The notes: a model not told the origin generated them from the letters alone. Positions 34,418 through 43,675 are shown, counted from the stretch's first letter. The stretch is DNA of 64,000 nucleotides from Halorubrum sp. DM2 (GCF_901686465.1 NZ_LR594487.1:3237773-3301772), one strand, 5' to 3'. Numbers and translations are program-made.

Positions 34418-35020
34418 CTACAGGTCCCGCCAAGCACCGAGGAACCGCTGGACCGCGGTGAGGTGTCCCACGACCGCGAACAGTGCGAGCAGGAGGCCGA
34501 CGACGTTGAGTCCGGCGACGATCGGCGCGGAGTACGCGGCGGCGACGACGCCGACGATGCCCATGAGCGCGAGCCGGTCCGCCCGGCCGAGGAGGCCGCC
34601 GTACTCGCGGCCGATGCCGACCGCCTGGATCTGCGTGCCGAGGTACGAGGTGAGGAGGACGCCCGTGACGGCGGCGAAGCCGAGCGCGTACGCCTCGATC
34701 CCGGCCGTGAGGCCCGCGATGACCGCCACGTCGGCGTAGCGGTCGAGGACGTGGTCGAGGAAGTCGCCGCCGTCGGAGGCGATCCCCTGACGGCGCGCGA
34801 GCGCCCCGTCGACGAGGTCCAGCCAGCCGTTGAGGAGGACGAGCAGCGCGCCGGCCGCGTAGAGCGCGGCCGACCCGCCGGCGAACGCGACCGCGGCCGC
34901 GACCGCGACGAGGAAAGCGATCACGCTCACCTGGTCGGGCGAGAGGCCGAGCCTGTCGGCCGCCGACACCCACGGGCCGAGCAGGCGGTCCGCCACGGAG
35001 CGGTACTGGTCGAGGGTCAT
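34418..35020 (-). CDS. CDP-alcohol phosphatidyltransferase family protein
   Basis: A 200-residue membrane enzyme with about six helices. The signature D-x2-DG-x2-AR-...-G-x3-D-x3-D is complete: DLVDGALARR followed by GDFLDHVLD (about residues 68-92). The aspartates bind Mg2+ and the CDP-activated lipid. In archaea such enzymes join CDP-archaeol to an alcohol (glycerol phosphate, serine or inositol phosphate). The acceptor is not certain. It is the last gene of the hisC-kinase group, 26 bp behind the kinase. Confidence 0.9.
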   Translation of the reverse strand: MTLDQYRSVADRLLGPWVSAADRLGLSPDQVSVIAFLVAVAAAVAFAGGSAALYAAGALLVLLNGWLDLVDGALARRQGIASDGGDFLDHVLDRYADVAVIAGLTAGIEAYALGFAAVTGVLLTSYLGTQIQAVGIGREYGGLLGRADRLALMGIVGVVAAAYSAPIVAGLNVVGLLLALFAVVGHLTAVQRFLGAWRDL

Positions 35021-35046
35021 CTACCGTCTCGACGCTCGTAGTCGGC

Positions 35047-35640
35047 TCATATATATTCGATGAAGTCCACGGTGCCGGCGCTCGGCTCGCGGTCGCCCTC
35101 GATCGCCGCGCGGACCGCGTCGGCGACCGCGTCCGGGTCGCGGTCAGTCGCGTCGATCTCGTAGACGTTCTCCGCGCCGTGTTCCGCGACCGCCTCCGAG
35201 AGGATCACGTCGAGCGCCTCGCTCTCCGCGTTCTCCGCGGCCGTCTCGGGCGACTCGCCCCGCGCTTCGAGTCGGGACTCGATCGTCTCGGGGTGACAGC
35301 GCAACACGACGACGCGGTCGACGTCGAACCGATGTGCGAGGTGGGAGTCGAGGACGCCGGACCAGTCGCCGAGGTGCTCCCGGACCGCGTCGAGGTCGGC
35401 GACGAGCGTGTCGCGGTCGGCGTCGCGCTCGGTCCAGAGGTCCTCGTCCGACTTGATCCGCTCGTTGAGGTGGATCACGTCGTACTCGTCTCCGAGCAGC
35501 GCCGTCGCCGTGGTCTTGCCCGTTCCGGGGGTCCCCGTGACGGCGACGCGGTCGGGGCGGTCGGAGCGGTCGGCGTCGTCCGCGCGGTCGGCATCGTCCG
35601 CACCGGAGCGGTCGGCGGACTCGTTCGCGTCGCCGCTCAC
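35047..35640 (-). CDS. Adenylate kinase-like P-loop protein (Fap7/AK6 family)
   Basis: A 197-residue P-loop kinase of the small adenylate-kinase/Fap7 type. Walker A is TGTPGTGKTT after an acidic 30-residue lead. The middle has LDSHLAHRFDVDRVVVLRC, which resembles the SHL..L segment of Fap7-type enzymes that act in ribosome maturation as well as AMP phosphorylation. It starts at a GTG codon overlapping the hisC stop (GTGA), so it is translationally coupled to hisC. The N-terminal acid tail is unlike the bacterial enzymes and fits haloarchaea. Confidence 0.82.
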   Translation of the reverse strand: MSGDANESADRSGADDADRADDADRSDRPDRVAVTGTPGTGKTTATALLGDEYDVIHLNERIKSDEDLWTERDADRDTLVADLDAVREHLGDWSGVLDSHLAHRFDVDRVVVLRCHPETIESRLEARGESPETAAENAESEALDVILSEAVAEHGAENVYEIDATDRDPDAVADAVRAAIEGDREPSAGTVDFIEYI

Positions 35641-36731
35641 GCGCTCACACCGAGTTCGAGGTCCGCCAGCGTCTCGTTGAGCAGCGCGACCGCCTCGCGG
35701 GTCTCCTCGCGGGTGCCGGTCGAGATCCGAACGTGTTCCGGGAGGCCGAACGAGGTACAGTCCCGGATTATCACGCCGCGCTCCTGTGCCGCCTCGGCGA
35801 CGCGCTCGCCGTCGCCGACCGCGGCGAGGACGAAGTTCCCGGCGGAGTCGACGGTCGGCGCGGCGAGCTCGTCGGCGATGTACCCGCGGGCCCAGCGGGA
35901 GGTCTCGACCGTCTTCTCGACGTGTTCGTCGTCGTCGAGCGCGGCGAGCGCGGCCCGGCAGGCCAGCTCGTTCGCCGCGAACGGGGTGTTAACCCGGGCG
36001 TACGCCTCCCCCCACGCCTCGGGGACGACGCTGTAGCCGATCCGGAGCCCGGCGAGCCCGTACGCCTTCGAGAAGGTCCGGAGGACCGCCACGTCGTCGC
36101 GCTCGTCGACGAGCGGGATCGCGCTGTCGATATCAGCGAACTCGCCGTACGCCTCGTCGACGACGACGAGCGTCTCCTCGGCGGTCGCGTCCGCGATTGC
36201 CTCGACCTCGTCGAGCGGCATCGTGGAGCCGGAGGGGTTGTGCGGCGAGGTGACGTAGACGATCCGCTCGCCGCCGTAGGCGGACAGCACCGTCTCTGCG
36301 TCCTGCGCGAACCCGTCTGCCGGAGAGAGGTCGTACTCCGTCACCTCGCCGTGGTGGTACCGCGACGACATCGCGTAGTAGGCGAAGCCGGGACTCGGTA
36401 CCAACACCTCGTCGCCCGGCTCAAGGGCGGCGCGCGAGAGGTAGTCGATAGAGCCGTCGGCCCCCGGCGACACCCACACCTGCTCGTCGTCGACGCCCCA
36501 CTCCGCCGCGATCTTCGCGGTGAGGTCCGTATGCGAGGACTTCGGGTACTGGTTCACCCGGTCGGCGTGCTCGCGGATCGCCTCGACGGCCGCCGGACTC
36601 GGGCCGTGCGGGTTCTCGTTCGAGGAGAGCTTGATGAGGTCGTCGGAGTCGATCCCGCGCTCGCGGGCGACCTCCTCGACGCCCCGCCCGGGCACGTACG
36701 GCGAGTGATCGGAGAGATCACGTGGTTCCAT
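35637..36731 (-). CDS. hisC: Histidinol-phosphate aminotransferase
   Basis: A 364-residue PLP enzyme that transfers an amino group to imidazole-acetol phosphate in histidine synthesis. The opening LSSNENPHGPSPAA and GRGVEEVARERG are typical of HisC. The PLP lysine is in RTFSKAYGLAGLRIGY, and the SPHNPSG motif binds the cofactor. Its stop overlaps the next gene's GTG, making the three-gene hisC-kinase-CDP-alcohol transferase unit. The C-terminus ends TLADLELGVSA. A phenylalanine/tyrosine role is also possible. Confidence 0.93.
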   Translation of the reverse strand: MEPRDLSDHSPYVPGRGVEEVARERGIDSDDLIKLSSNENPHGPSPAAVEAIREHADRVNQYPKSSHTDLTAKIAAEWGVDDEQVWVSPGADGSIDYLSRAALEPGDEVLVPSPGFAYYAMSSRYHHGEVTEYDLSPADGFAQDAETVLSAYGGERIVYVTSPHNPSGSTMPLDEVEAIADATAEETLVVVDEAYGEFADIDSAIPLVDERDDVAVLRTFSKAYGLAGLRIGYSVVPEAWGEAYARVNTPFAANELACRAALAALDDDEHVEKTVETSRWARGYIADELAAPTVDSAGNFVLAAVGDGERVAEAAQERGVIIRDCTSFGLPEHVRISTGTREETREAVALLNETLADLELGVSA

Positions 36732-36842
36732 ACACCGAACTCGGAGAGCGTCGGGCTTAAGCGTGGTCTTGGCGACCGCCGAGCTCCGCCGAACCGTCGC
36801 CCGTTACTCGGCCGAGCAGTCGCCTGCCACTCCGCCGAACCG

Positions 36843-38360
36843 TCATCCCTCCGTCAACCGTCGCTCCGCCTCGTCGACGACGGCGGGCCGCCCCGCGAGG
36901 TCAACGGCGACGGTGTCGCCCTCGTAGTCGACGCGCTCGACGACGCCGCGGTCGTACGCCCACGAGAGCGCGGCCTGCGCGTCGCCGCCGTTCGGGGCCT
37001 CGACGGTCGCCGTCGCGGTCGGGAGCGCGTCCGCCACCGCCGCCGCGAGATCCGCGAAGCCTGCTTCGTCGCGGACGCTTACCGGAACCGGGTCGCGGAG
37101 CGACTCGACGACCGGGGACTCCTCCGGGTCGAGATCGGCGACGGCGGCGTCGTACGCCTTGACCGCCGCCGCGAGGGGGTCCGCCTCGGTCTCGTCTTCC
37201 GCCTCGACTTCGCCTTCCGTACCGACCTCGTCCGCCTTCGATAGCACGGGGATCACCGGGGCGTCGGTCGACTCGATCGCCGACAGCGACGCCCGGAGCT
37301 TCCGGCGAATGGCGTCGGGAGGGTCGCTCGCGTCGACGACAAGCAGCGCGCAGTCGGCGCGTCGGATCGCCTCGATCGTCGCGCGGAACGAGCGCACCGC
37401 CTCGTGCGGCAGTCCGTCGAGGAAGCCGACGGTGTCCGTGACCAGCGCGCGTCGGTCGCCGATCGTCGCCCGACGCGTCGTCGTCGAGAGCGTCTCGAAC
37501 GGGCGGTCGTCCACGGAGAGGGAGGCCGCGAGGTCGGTCGGCTCGGCGTCCGGTCCCGCCGCTTCTGACTCCGAGTCCGCTACGTCCGACTTCGGATCGT
37601 CCACCTCGTCCGCGAGCCGCCGCGCGAGCGTCGACTTCCCGGCGTTGGTGTAGCCCGCGAGTGCGACGAGGTCGAACCCGGCGTCCCGGCGCTCGGCCCG
37701 CCGCGCCGCCCGGTCGTCGGCGACCTCGTCGAGGGCGCGCTCGGCCGACTCGATCCGCTTTTCGACGTCGAGGACGCGGCTGTCTCCCTCCGGCCGGAGG
37801 CGCACGTCCTCGCCGCTGTCGCGGGCGACGGCCTCGCGGAGCCGCGGGAGCTCGTAGCGGAGCCGCGCCAGCTCCAGCTGTCGGTCGGCTGCGCGCGAGT
37901 CGGCGGCGTCGGCGAACAGCTCCAACACGAGCCGCGGCCGGTCGATCACCGCGGTCCCGGTCGGCAGCAGGTCCCCGAGCGAGAACGTCTGTCCCGGCGA
38001 CAGCGAGCCGTCGTAGATCACCGCCTCCGCGTCGGTGTCAGCGACCAACCGCATCAGTTCCTCGGCCTTTCCGCGCCCGAGGTCGTAGGTCGGGTCCTCG
38101 CGCCGCCGCTGGGTGACCTCGCCGACCACCGCGTAGCCGGCCGCCGCGGCCAGCTCGCAGATCTCGGCCGTGTCAGGTGGTTCGTCGTCGGCCCGCGCCG
38201 CGACGACAGCGGGCGTCGCGTCGGCGGAGGGTGCGTCGGAGTCGGTCAGTGTACCGGAATCGGTCGGCGCGTCGGATTCGGTCGGTGTGTCAGAGTCGGT
38301 CGATGCGTCGGGATCAGTCGATGCGTCGCGTTCGTTCGTCGTGGCGTCGTCTCGTGACAT
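36843..38360 (-). CDS. hflX: Ribosome-associated GTPase HflX
   Basis: A 505-residue HflX GTPase that binds the 50S subunit and rescues or splits stalled ribosomes. The N-terminal HflX domain (about 75-240) includes DPTYDLGRGKAEEL and YDGSLSPGQTFSLG. The G domain has G1 GYTNAGKST, G3 DTVGFLDGLP and G4 SKADEV. A haloarchaeal acidic insertion of about 30 residues sits just after G1. Residues about 11-45 are an imperfect Asp-Ala-Ser-Thr repeat (DASTD, DTPTES, DAPTDS). The start at 38360 (MSRDDATTNE) precedes this repeat; a longer frame upstream seems non-coding. Confidence 0.93.
   Translation of the reverse strand: MSRDDATTNERDASTDPDASTDSDTPTESDAPTDSGTLTDSDAPSADATPAVVAARADDEPPDTAEICELAAAAGYAVVGEVTQRRREDPTYDLGRGKAEELMRLVADTDAEAVIYDGSLSPGQTFSLGDLLPTGTAVIDRPRLVLELFADAADSRAADRQLELARLRYELPRLREAVARDSGEDVRLRPEGDSRVLDVEKRIESAERALDEVADDRAARRAERRDAGFDLVALAGYTNAGKSTLARRLADEVDDPKSDVADSESEAAGPDAEPTDLAASLSVDDRPFETLSTTTRRATIGDRRALVTDTVGFLDGLPHEAVRSFRATIEAIRRADCALLVVDASDPPDAIRRKLRASLSAIESTDAPVIPVLSKADEVGTEGEVEAEDETEADPLAAAVKAYDAAVADLDPEESPVVESLRDPVPVSVRDEAGFADLAAAVADALPTATATVEAPNGGDAQAALSWAYDRGVVERVDYEGDTVAVDLAGRPAVVDEAERRLTEG
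38229..38340 (-). repeat. Imperfect 18-base tandem repeat encoding the HflX N-terminal acidic tract
   Basis: About six imperfect 18-base units of the form (G/T)CG(G/A)ATCGGTCG(G/A)(C/T) on the plus strand encode an Asp-Ser-Asp-Ala-Pro-Thr-like repeat in HflX. The periodicity suggests replication slippage, so this tract may vary in length among strains. Confidence 0.5.
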
Positions 38361-38557
38361 GCGGTCGGGCGCTCGCGTCGGCCCGAGGAGGGGAGCGTCT
38401 CGCTCCGTGTGCGGTCGAGGGCGATACTCGCGGACGGGCGACGAACGAACTGGTCTCCACACTGCCGAGTCCGACGGAGACAATATAAGCGTTCACCGGA
38501 AGCGAGGTGTGGTAGCGGACACCGAGACGGGCGGGTGGTTGGTCGAAACGGACCGCG

Positions 38558-39301
38558 TCAGGGCACGCATACGTCGTGTTCGAGGGTGCCGACGCCCTCG
38601 ATCTCCACCTCGACGGTGTCGCCGTCGGCGAGGGCACCGACGCCCTCGGGAGTGCCAGTCGCGATCACGTCGCCGGGTTCGAGCGTGAGGTACGTCGTGA
38701 TCTCCTCGATCAGCGTCGGTACGTCGAAGATCATGTGTTCGCGGTCGCTGGACTGCTTCGTCTCGCCGTTGACCCGGAGCTCGACGCTCGCGTCGGCGGG
38801 CACCTCGTCGGGCGTCGCGAGGACGGGGCCGAGCGGGGCCGCGCCGTCGAACGCCTTCCCGCGCACCCAGTTCTGTTCCTTGTTCTGGTCCTCGCGGTTC
38901 GACACGTCGTTCATACAGGTGAACCCGGCGACGACGTCCATCGCGTCGGCGGCGTCGACCGCCTTACACTGTTCGCCGATCACGACCGCGAACTCCGCCT
39001 CCCAGTCGATCCGCTCTTTCCCGGCCGGGACGGTCACGGTGTCGCCGTGGCTCGCTACCGCGTTCGGCGGTTTGAGGAAGAGCAGCGGGCGGTCGGGCAC
39101 GTCGTTGCCCAGCTCCTCGGCGTGGTCGGCGTAGTTGCGCCCGATACAGACGATCTTCGAGGGGTCGCTCGGCGCGAGCACGTCGATGTCCGGGTCGTCG
39201 AGGGCGTACTCGTCGCCGCCGAAGGCGACCGTGTCGGTCGCCGGGTCGTACTCGCCGTCGCGGATCGATCCGGCCGGGTCGCGGAACCGTGCGCGGTACA
39301 T
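38558..39301 (-). CDS. Fumarylacetoacetate hydrolase family protein
   Basis: A 247-residue FAH-fold enzyme. The region KIVCIGRNYADHAEELG and the metal site in RIDWEAEFAVVIG (with the E-x-E pattern) are typical, followed by GFTCMNDVSNRE and the C-terminal GDVIATGTPEGVG. Family members hydrolyse or decarboxylate acyl-pyruvates (e.g. oxaloacetate, 2-hydroxyhepta-2,4-diene-1,7-dioate). The exact substrate is not determined. Length and start (MYRARFRDP) are standard. Confidence 0.92.
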   Translation of the reverse strand: MYRARFRDPAGSIRDGEYDPATDTVAFGGDEYALDDPDIDVLAPSDPSKIVCIGRNYADHAEELGNDVPDRPLLFLKPPNAVASHGDTVTVPAGKERIDWEAEFAVVIGEQCKAVDAADAMDVVAGFTCMNDVSNREDQNKEQNWVRGKAFDGAAPLGPVLATPDEVPADASVELRVNGETKQSSDREHMIFDVPTLIEEITTYLTLEPGDVIATGTPEGVGALADGDTVEVEIEGVGTLEHDVCVP

Positions 39302-39376
39302 ACGGAAGCGATCGGCCGGCCGCCCGAAAAGGGTTCCCGGAGAGGCAAGCGACGGGAGCGACCGTCCCCCGCCGGC

Positions 39377-40624
39377 TCACTCGGTCGAGTCGGTCGCCTC
39401 GCGGACCGACGTACCCGTCGTCTCTCCCGTCGGCTCCTCGTCGCTCGCGTCGCCGTCGAGCGTCTCGGCGTCGTCGGTCGCGCCGCTGTCGAACGATCCC
39501 TCGTCGCTCGTGTCGGGGGTGAGCGTCTCCTCGTCGCTCGCGTCGGCGTCGAACGTCTCGTCGCCGGTCAGTTCCGCTTCGAGCGCCGCGTCGTCCGCGA
39601 GTTCGTCGAGCGACAGTTCCCCGACGTCGTCGCCGCCGAACACCTCCGAGCGCGCGCAGTCGGCGCAGTAGTGGTTGTGACGGATCGAGTGGGTGCGGAC
39701 CGGAACGCCGGCGACGACCGTCTCGTCGCGCCGCCGCCGCACGAGGCCGCGCTCGAACGCCTCGCCACAGACGACGCAGGTGTCCTCGACGGTCTCGGGC
39801 GGGCGGACGATCCGGTGGTCCACCGTCTTCCGTCGGCCGAACTTCGTGATCCCGTGGCGGCGGTCCAGCCGACTGCGAACTGGCGGGGCGATACCCAAGC
39901 CGAGTCCGGCGAACGCGAGCGCGATCAGGGCCACGGGCAGCGAGCCGGTCACGGATCCGAAGAACGCGATGAAGCCGCCGATAAGCAGGAGTAACGCCGT
40001 CAGGAGGTACGCGGTGACTTTCTCCACTCGTTCCGCGGACTCGTGGCTGGAGGGGGCGCGGGCGGGGGTCTCGTCGCCGCGAACGAGCCGACGGCGCTCG
40101 GCCAGCTTGGAGTAGTGCCACCAGCCGTACAGCAGGTTTCCGATGCCGCTGGTGAAGATGAACAGGAGGAGGTGGAGACCGACGGAGCCGATCCCCCTGT
40201 CGACGAGGACGACGCGGTCGCCGTCGTCCCGCTCGATCTCCCACCCGGCGTCGAGGTGATCCTGAACCCGGCGGCGGAAGGCGCGGGAGCTCTCTTCCGG
40301 GGTCGACGCCGAGGCGGCCGGACGGGCGGAGTCGGTTCCGCTCGACCGGGCGGAATCGATCTCGCCCGACCGGTCGGATCGGGTGTGCGACCGACCCGAT
40401 CCGACCGCCGTCGCTCCTCCGCCCGGCCGCGACGCGCCGCAGTTCGAGCAGAACCGGTCGTCGTCGTCGAACGCCTCGCCGCACTCCGGGCAGTACGCGG
40501 GGTCGCCCGGGTCGCCGAGGTCGGCACCGCAGTCGGGACAGAAGCTCGCCCCGGCCGGCACCGGGTCCCCGCAGGCGGGGCACGCGGCGGAGGGACCGTC
40601 CGGGTCGCTGGTCTCGGAGGGCAT
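39377..40624 (-). CDS. Zinc-ribbon membrane protein, unknown function
   Basis: A 415-residue protein. The N-terminus has two zinc ribbons (CPACGD...CPDCGA and CPECGE...CSNCGA, about residues 15-65). An acidic, Ser-rich linker follows, then a basic helical segment near 115-130. There are membrane helices at about 150-165, 205-225 and 225-245. A cytoplasmic stretch contains CVVCGEAFERGLV and HNHYCADC (a further four-Cys ribbon, about 290-335). The C-terminus is a repeat-rich Asp/Glu/Ser tract. Zinc ribbons around a membrane core suggest scaffolding or sensing; no enzyme motif is seen. Confidence 0.7.
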   Translation of the reverse strand: MPSETSDPDGPSAACPACGDPVPAGASFCPDCGADLGDPGDPAYCPECGEAFDDDDRFCSNCGASRPGGGATAVGSGRSHTRSDRSGEIDSARSSGTDSARPAASASTPEESSRAFRRRVQDHLDAGWEIERDDGDRVVLVDRGIGSVGLHLLLFIFTSGIGNLLYGWWHYSKLAERRRLVRGDETPARAPSSHESAERVEKVTAYLLTALLLLIGGFIAFFGSVTGSLPVALIALAFAGLGLGIAPPVRSRLDRRHGITKFGRRKTVDHRIVRPPETVEDTCVVCGEAFERGLVRRRRDETVVAGVPVRTHSIRHNHYCADCARSEVFGGDDVGELSLDELADDAALEAELTGDETFDADASDEETLTPDTSDEGSFDSGATDDAETLDGDASDEEPTGETTGTSVREATDSTE

Positions 40625-40695
40625 TCGCCCCGTAGTTCGCGCTCGGCGCGGTTAATTGCTTTCGCCGACCGCCGACGCGGCTCCGCGGTGTCGAG

Positions 40696-40703
40696 TTTTA
40701 TTA
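40696..40703 (+). promoter_or_regulatory. TATA box of the metallo-hydrolase gene
   Basis: GTTTTATTACC lies 29-36 bases upstream of the ATG at 40732, fitting a leaderless transcript. Confidence 0.5.
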
Positions 40704-40731
40704 CCGCTCGCCGAGACGTTGTACCCGAACC

Positions 40732-41454
40732 ATGGAACTCACCTGGCACGGCCACTCCACGTGGCACGTCGTCGTCGAGGACACGGAGCTGCTCATCGAC
40801 CCGTTCTTCGACAACCCGAAGACCGACGTCGACCCCGAGGAGCTCGACCCCGACTACCTGCTCTTGACCCACGGACACTCCGACCACATCGCGGACGCCG
40901 ACCGGTTCGAAGGCGCGACGGTGGTCGCGACTCCGGAGCTGACCAGCTACGTCCAAGAGAACTTCGGCCACGAACACACGCTCCCGGCCGCCGGAATGAA
41001 CATCGGCGGGACCGCCGAGTGCGGCGACGCGTGGGTGACGATGGTCCGCGCGGACCACTCGAACGGCATCGACAACGGGTACGGCACCTCCGCCGGGATG
41101 CCGGCCGGGTTCGTCATCGGCGACAAGAAGCCGACTCAGGAGTCAGACGCCGACTGTACCACGTTCTACCACGCCGGCGACACGGGCCTGATGTCCGAGA
41201 TGGTCGACGTGATCGCGCCGTACCTCGAACCCGACGCGGCCGCCCTGCCCGCCGGCGACCACTTCACGATGGGACCCGCGGGGGCCGGCATCGCCGCCGA
41301 CTGGGTGGGGGCCGACGTGGTCTTCCCGATGCACTACGACTCGTTCGGACCGATCGAGATAGAGACCCGCGAGTTCGTCAACGAGGTCAAGGCCGCGGGC
41401 GCTGCCGCCGAACCCGTCGTCCTCGACGGCGACGAGACGTACACGCTGGAGTAG
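40732..41454 (+). CDS. Metal-dependent hydrolase, UPF0173 metallo-beta-lactamase fold
   Basis: A 240-residue beta-lactamase-fold hydrolase. It starts [13 protein letters not shown], as UPF0173 proteins do, and has the metal motif THGHSDH (H-x-H-x-D-H, about residues 47-53). Later ligands lie in YHAGDTGLM and FPMHYDSF. Binding of two divalent metals is expected; the natural substrate is unknown. Length is normal. The insertion [12 protein letters not shown] is an acidic haloarchaeal feature. Confidence 0.92.
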   Translation: MELTWHGHSTWHVVVEDTELLIDPFFDNPKTDVDPEELDPDYLLLTHGHSDHIADADRFEGATVVATPELTSYVQENFGHEHTLPAAGMNIGGTAECGDAWVTMVRADHSNGIDNGYGTSAGMPAGFVIGDKKPTQESDADCTTFYHAGDTGLMSEMVDVIAPYLEPDAAALPAGDHFTMGPAGAGIAADWVGADVVFPMHYDSFGPIEIETREFVNEVKAAGAAAEPVVLDGDETYTLE

Positions 41455-41606
41455 CGCGACCCGCGACGCGGAACCGCCCGAGACGACGCCCCGCCGGTTC
41501 CACACCGGTGACGATCTTTCTTCGGCGAGAGCGTGGCCGACGAGCGGGAGGTCCGCGGACGGATTGCGTTCCGGCGTCGAAGGCGAGAGTTCCTGACTGA
41601 CGAGAC

Positions 41607-41735
41607 AGAATACTATTCGACTCCGAATAAATATTATTTCTGGGTGAGTAGATTTTGTGCGACTAAATTGGTAGAAATATATTGTATGTATTTAAATTAA
41701 TAATAAATCAGAAGCCTTCTAAATGAAAGATGGTT
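41607..41735 (+). promoter_or_regulatory. Very AT-rich upstream region of the sugar transporter
   Basis: About 130 bases of strongly AT-rich sequence (runs such as AATAAATATTATTT, GTATTTAAATTAATAATAAA) stand out in this GC-rich window. They fill most of the 300-bp gap before the ATG at 41755. Several TATA-like elements are present, the closest about 40-65 bases upstream. It may hold a strong or regulated promoter, or mark inserted DNA; nothing else is seen in 41455-41754. Confidence 0.5.
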
Positions 41736-41754
41736 AGCGCCGAATTGGCACACC

Positions 41755-43152
41755 ATGTCAACCGCAGATATGCGGGCTGTGATCCGCGGGGAAGGCGGGC
41801 GGTTCGTGTACGTCGTCTCCGCGCTCGCGGCGCTCAACGGCCTTCTGTTCGGGTTCGACACGGGGATCATCTCCGGAGCCATCCTCTTCATCGACACCAC
41901 CTTCGAGCTGAGTCCCTTGGTGGAGGGGATCGTCGTCAGCGGCGCGATGGTCGGGGCGGCCGCCGGCGCGGCCGTCGGCGGACAGATTTCCGACCGCGTC
42001 GGTCGCAAGCGGTTCATCTTGCTCTCGGCCGGGGTGTTCTTCCTCGGCTCGTTCCTCATGGCGGTCGCGCCGACCGTCGAGGTGCTCGTCGCGGGGCGGA
42101 TGATCGACGGGATCGCCATCGGGTTCGCGTCGATCGTCGGTCCGCTGTACATCTCCGAGATCGCGCCGCCCTCCGTCCGCGGCGGCCTCACGTCCCTGAA
42201 CCAGCTGATGGTCACCGTGGGGATCCTCTCGTCGTACTTCGTCAACTACGCCTTCTCCGGCTCCGGGTCGTGGCGGATCATGCTCGGCGCGGGGATGGTT
42301 CCCGCCGTCGTGCTCGCGATCGGGATGGTCCGGATGCCCGAGAGCCCGCGGTGGCTCTACGAGCAGGGCCGGACCGACGAGGCCCGCGCGGTGCTGCGTC
42401 GCACGCGAGACGGTGACATCGAGTCGGAGCTGTCGGAGATCGAAGCGACGGTCGAGGCGCAGTCCGGGAACGGGGTGCGGGACCTGCTTAGCCCGTGGAT
42501 GCGTCCGGCGCTGATCGTCGGGCTGGGGCTCGCCGTCTTCCAGCAGATCACCGGGATCAACGCCGTGATGTACTACGCCCCGACGATCCTAGAGTCGACC
42601 GCGTTCGGCAGCTCGCAGTCGATCCTCGCGTCGGTCGCCATCGGGACCGTCAACGTCGTCATGACGGTGGTCGCGATCCTCCTCGTCGACCGCGTGGGTC
42701 GCCGCCCGCTCCTGCTCGTCGGGACCGGCGGGATGATCGGGTCGCTGGCCGTCGCCGGCCTCGTCTTCCAGTTCGCCGACCCGACCGGCGGGATGGGGTG
42801 GCTGGCGACGCTCACGCTCGTGTCGTTCGTCGCGTTCTTCGCCATCGGACTCGGGCCGGTGTTCTGGCTCCTCATCTCCGAGATCTACCCGCTCGCCGTC
42901 CGCGGGAGCGCGATGGGACTCGTGACGGTCGCCAACTGGCTCGCGAACCTCGTGGTGGCGCTGTCGTTCCCCGTGCTGCTCGACGGGATCGGCACGCCGA
43001 TGACGTTCTGGCTGTTCGGAGCCTGTAGCGTCGTCGCGCTACTGTTCACCTACCGCACCGTCCCCGAGACGAACGGGCGGACGCTGGAGGCGATCGAGGC
43101 GGACCTCCGAAAGGGGACCGGAGCGGTCGGCGGCGCTCGCGGCGACGACTGA
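41755..43152 (+). CDS. Sugar:proton symporter, MFS sugar transporter family
   Basis: A 465-residue 12-helix sugar porter. Family signatures are all there: LFGFDTGIISGA in helix 1, GQISDRVGRKRFIL after helix 2, RMPESPRWLYEQGR before the central loop, QQITGINAVMYYAP in helix 7, LLVDRVGRRPLLLV in the second half, and the C-terminal PETNGRTLEAIE. It should import a hexose or pentose. No catabolic gene is adjacent. The ATG at 41755 was chosen because the next conserved segment begins only 25 residues later. Confidence 0.95.
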   Translation: MSTADMRAVIRGEGGRFVYVVSALAALNGLLFGFDTGIISGAILFIDTTFELSPLVEGIVVSGAMVGAAAGAAVGGQISDRVGRKRFILLSAGVFFLGSFLMAVAPTVEVLVAGRMIDGIAIGFASIVGPLYISEIAPPSVRGGLTSLNQLMVTVGILSSYFVNYAFSGSGSWRIMLGAGMVPAVVLAIGMVRMPESPRWLYEQGRTDEARAVLRRTRDGDIESELSEIEATVEAQSGNGVRDLLSPWMRPALIVGLGLAVFQQITGINAVMYYAPTILESTAFGSSQSILASVAIGTVNVVMTVVAILLVDRVGRRPLLLVGTGGMIGSLAVAGLVFQFADPTGGMGWLATLTLVSFVAFFAIGLGPVFWLLISEIYPLAVRGSAMGLVTVANWLANLVVALSFPVLLDGIGTPMTFWLFGACSVVALLFTYRTVPETNGRTLEAIEADLRKGTGAVGGARGDD

Positions 43153-43223
43153 CGCGTCGCCGACGCGAGTCGGCGGGCGTCACGCCGCCTTTCGGTGCGG
43201 TTTCGCCGTGCCGATGCCGATAA

Positions 43224-43231
43224 CCTTTATC
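43224..43231 (+). promoter_or_regulatory. TATA box of the OsmC gene
   Basis: AACCTTTATCC lies 28-35 bases upstream of the ATG at 43259, at leaderless promoter distance. Confidence 0.5.
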
Positions 43232-43258
43232 CGCGCGCGACCGAACCGACACTCGACT

Positions 43259-43657
43259 ATGGCAGACATCGAGACATCCACGGTTTCCGAGGAAGGGTAC
43301 GCCAGCACCAGTCAGGTCGGCGAGTTCGACCTCCGGATCGACGCGACAGACGAGACGGGGCCGAACCCGAACGCGACGCTCGTCGCGACGTACGCCTCCT
43401 GTTACCTCCCGGCGTTCCGCGTCGGCGGGAGCCAGCGCGGCGAGGAAGAGCTCGGCAAGATCCAGATCGACGCGAGCGCCGAACTGGACGACGACGACGA
43501 CCTCGAATCGATCGCCTTCGACGTCCACGTCGAGGCCGACCTCGACGACGAGACCGCCGCCGATGTCGCCGAGCGCGCTGAGGGCATCTGTCACGTCCAC
43601 AGCGCGCTCCGCGAGGGACTCCACGCCGACATCAGCGTCTACCCCGGCGCGTTCTGA
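43259..43657 (+). CDS. OsmC/Ohr family protein
   Basis: A 132-residue OsmC-type protein, thought to reduce organic hydroperoxides with a pair of cysteines. The first Cys lies in TYASCYLPAFRVG (about residue 48) and the second in EGICHVHSALREG (about 112), the standard spacing. The first 17 codons of the longer open frame were rejected because the TATA box fixes the start at 43259. The acid-rich loop EELDDDDDLES-type segment is a halophilic adaptation. It lies just before the nos operon but has its own promoter and is probably independent. Confidence 0.88.
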   Translation: MADIETSTVSEEGYASTSQVGEFDLRIDATDETGPNPNATLVATYASCYLPAFRVGGSQRGEEELGKIQIDASAELDDDDDLESIAFDVHVEADLDDETAADVAERAEGICHVHSALREGLHADISVYPGAF

Positions 43658-43675
43658 GCCGGGCCGCCGATTCCG

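Noticed and set aside
35725-35740. GAACGTGTTC copy inside hisC
   Set aside because: It matches the nosZ-type site but lies within conserved coding sequence near the 3' end of hisC, so it is treated as chance and used as a caution about the motif.
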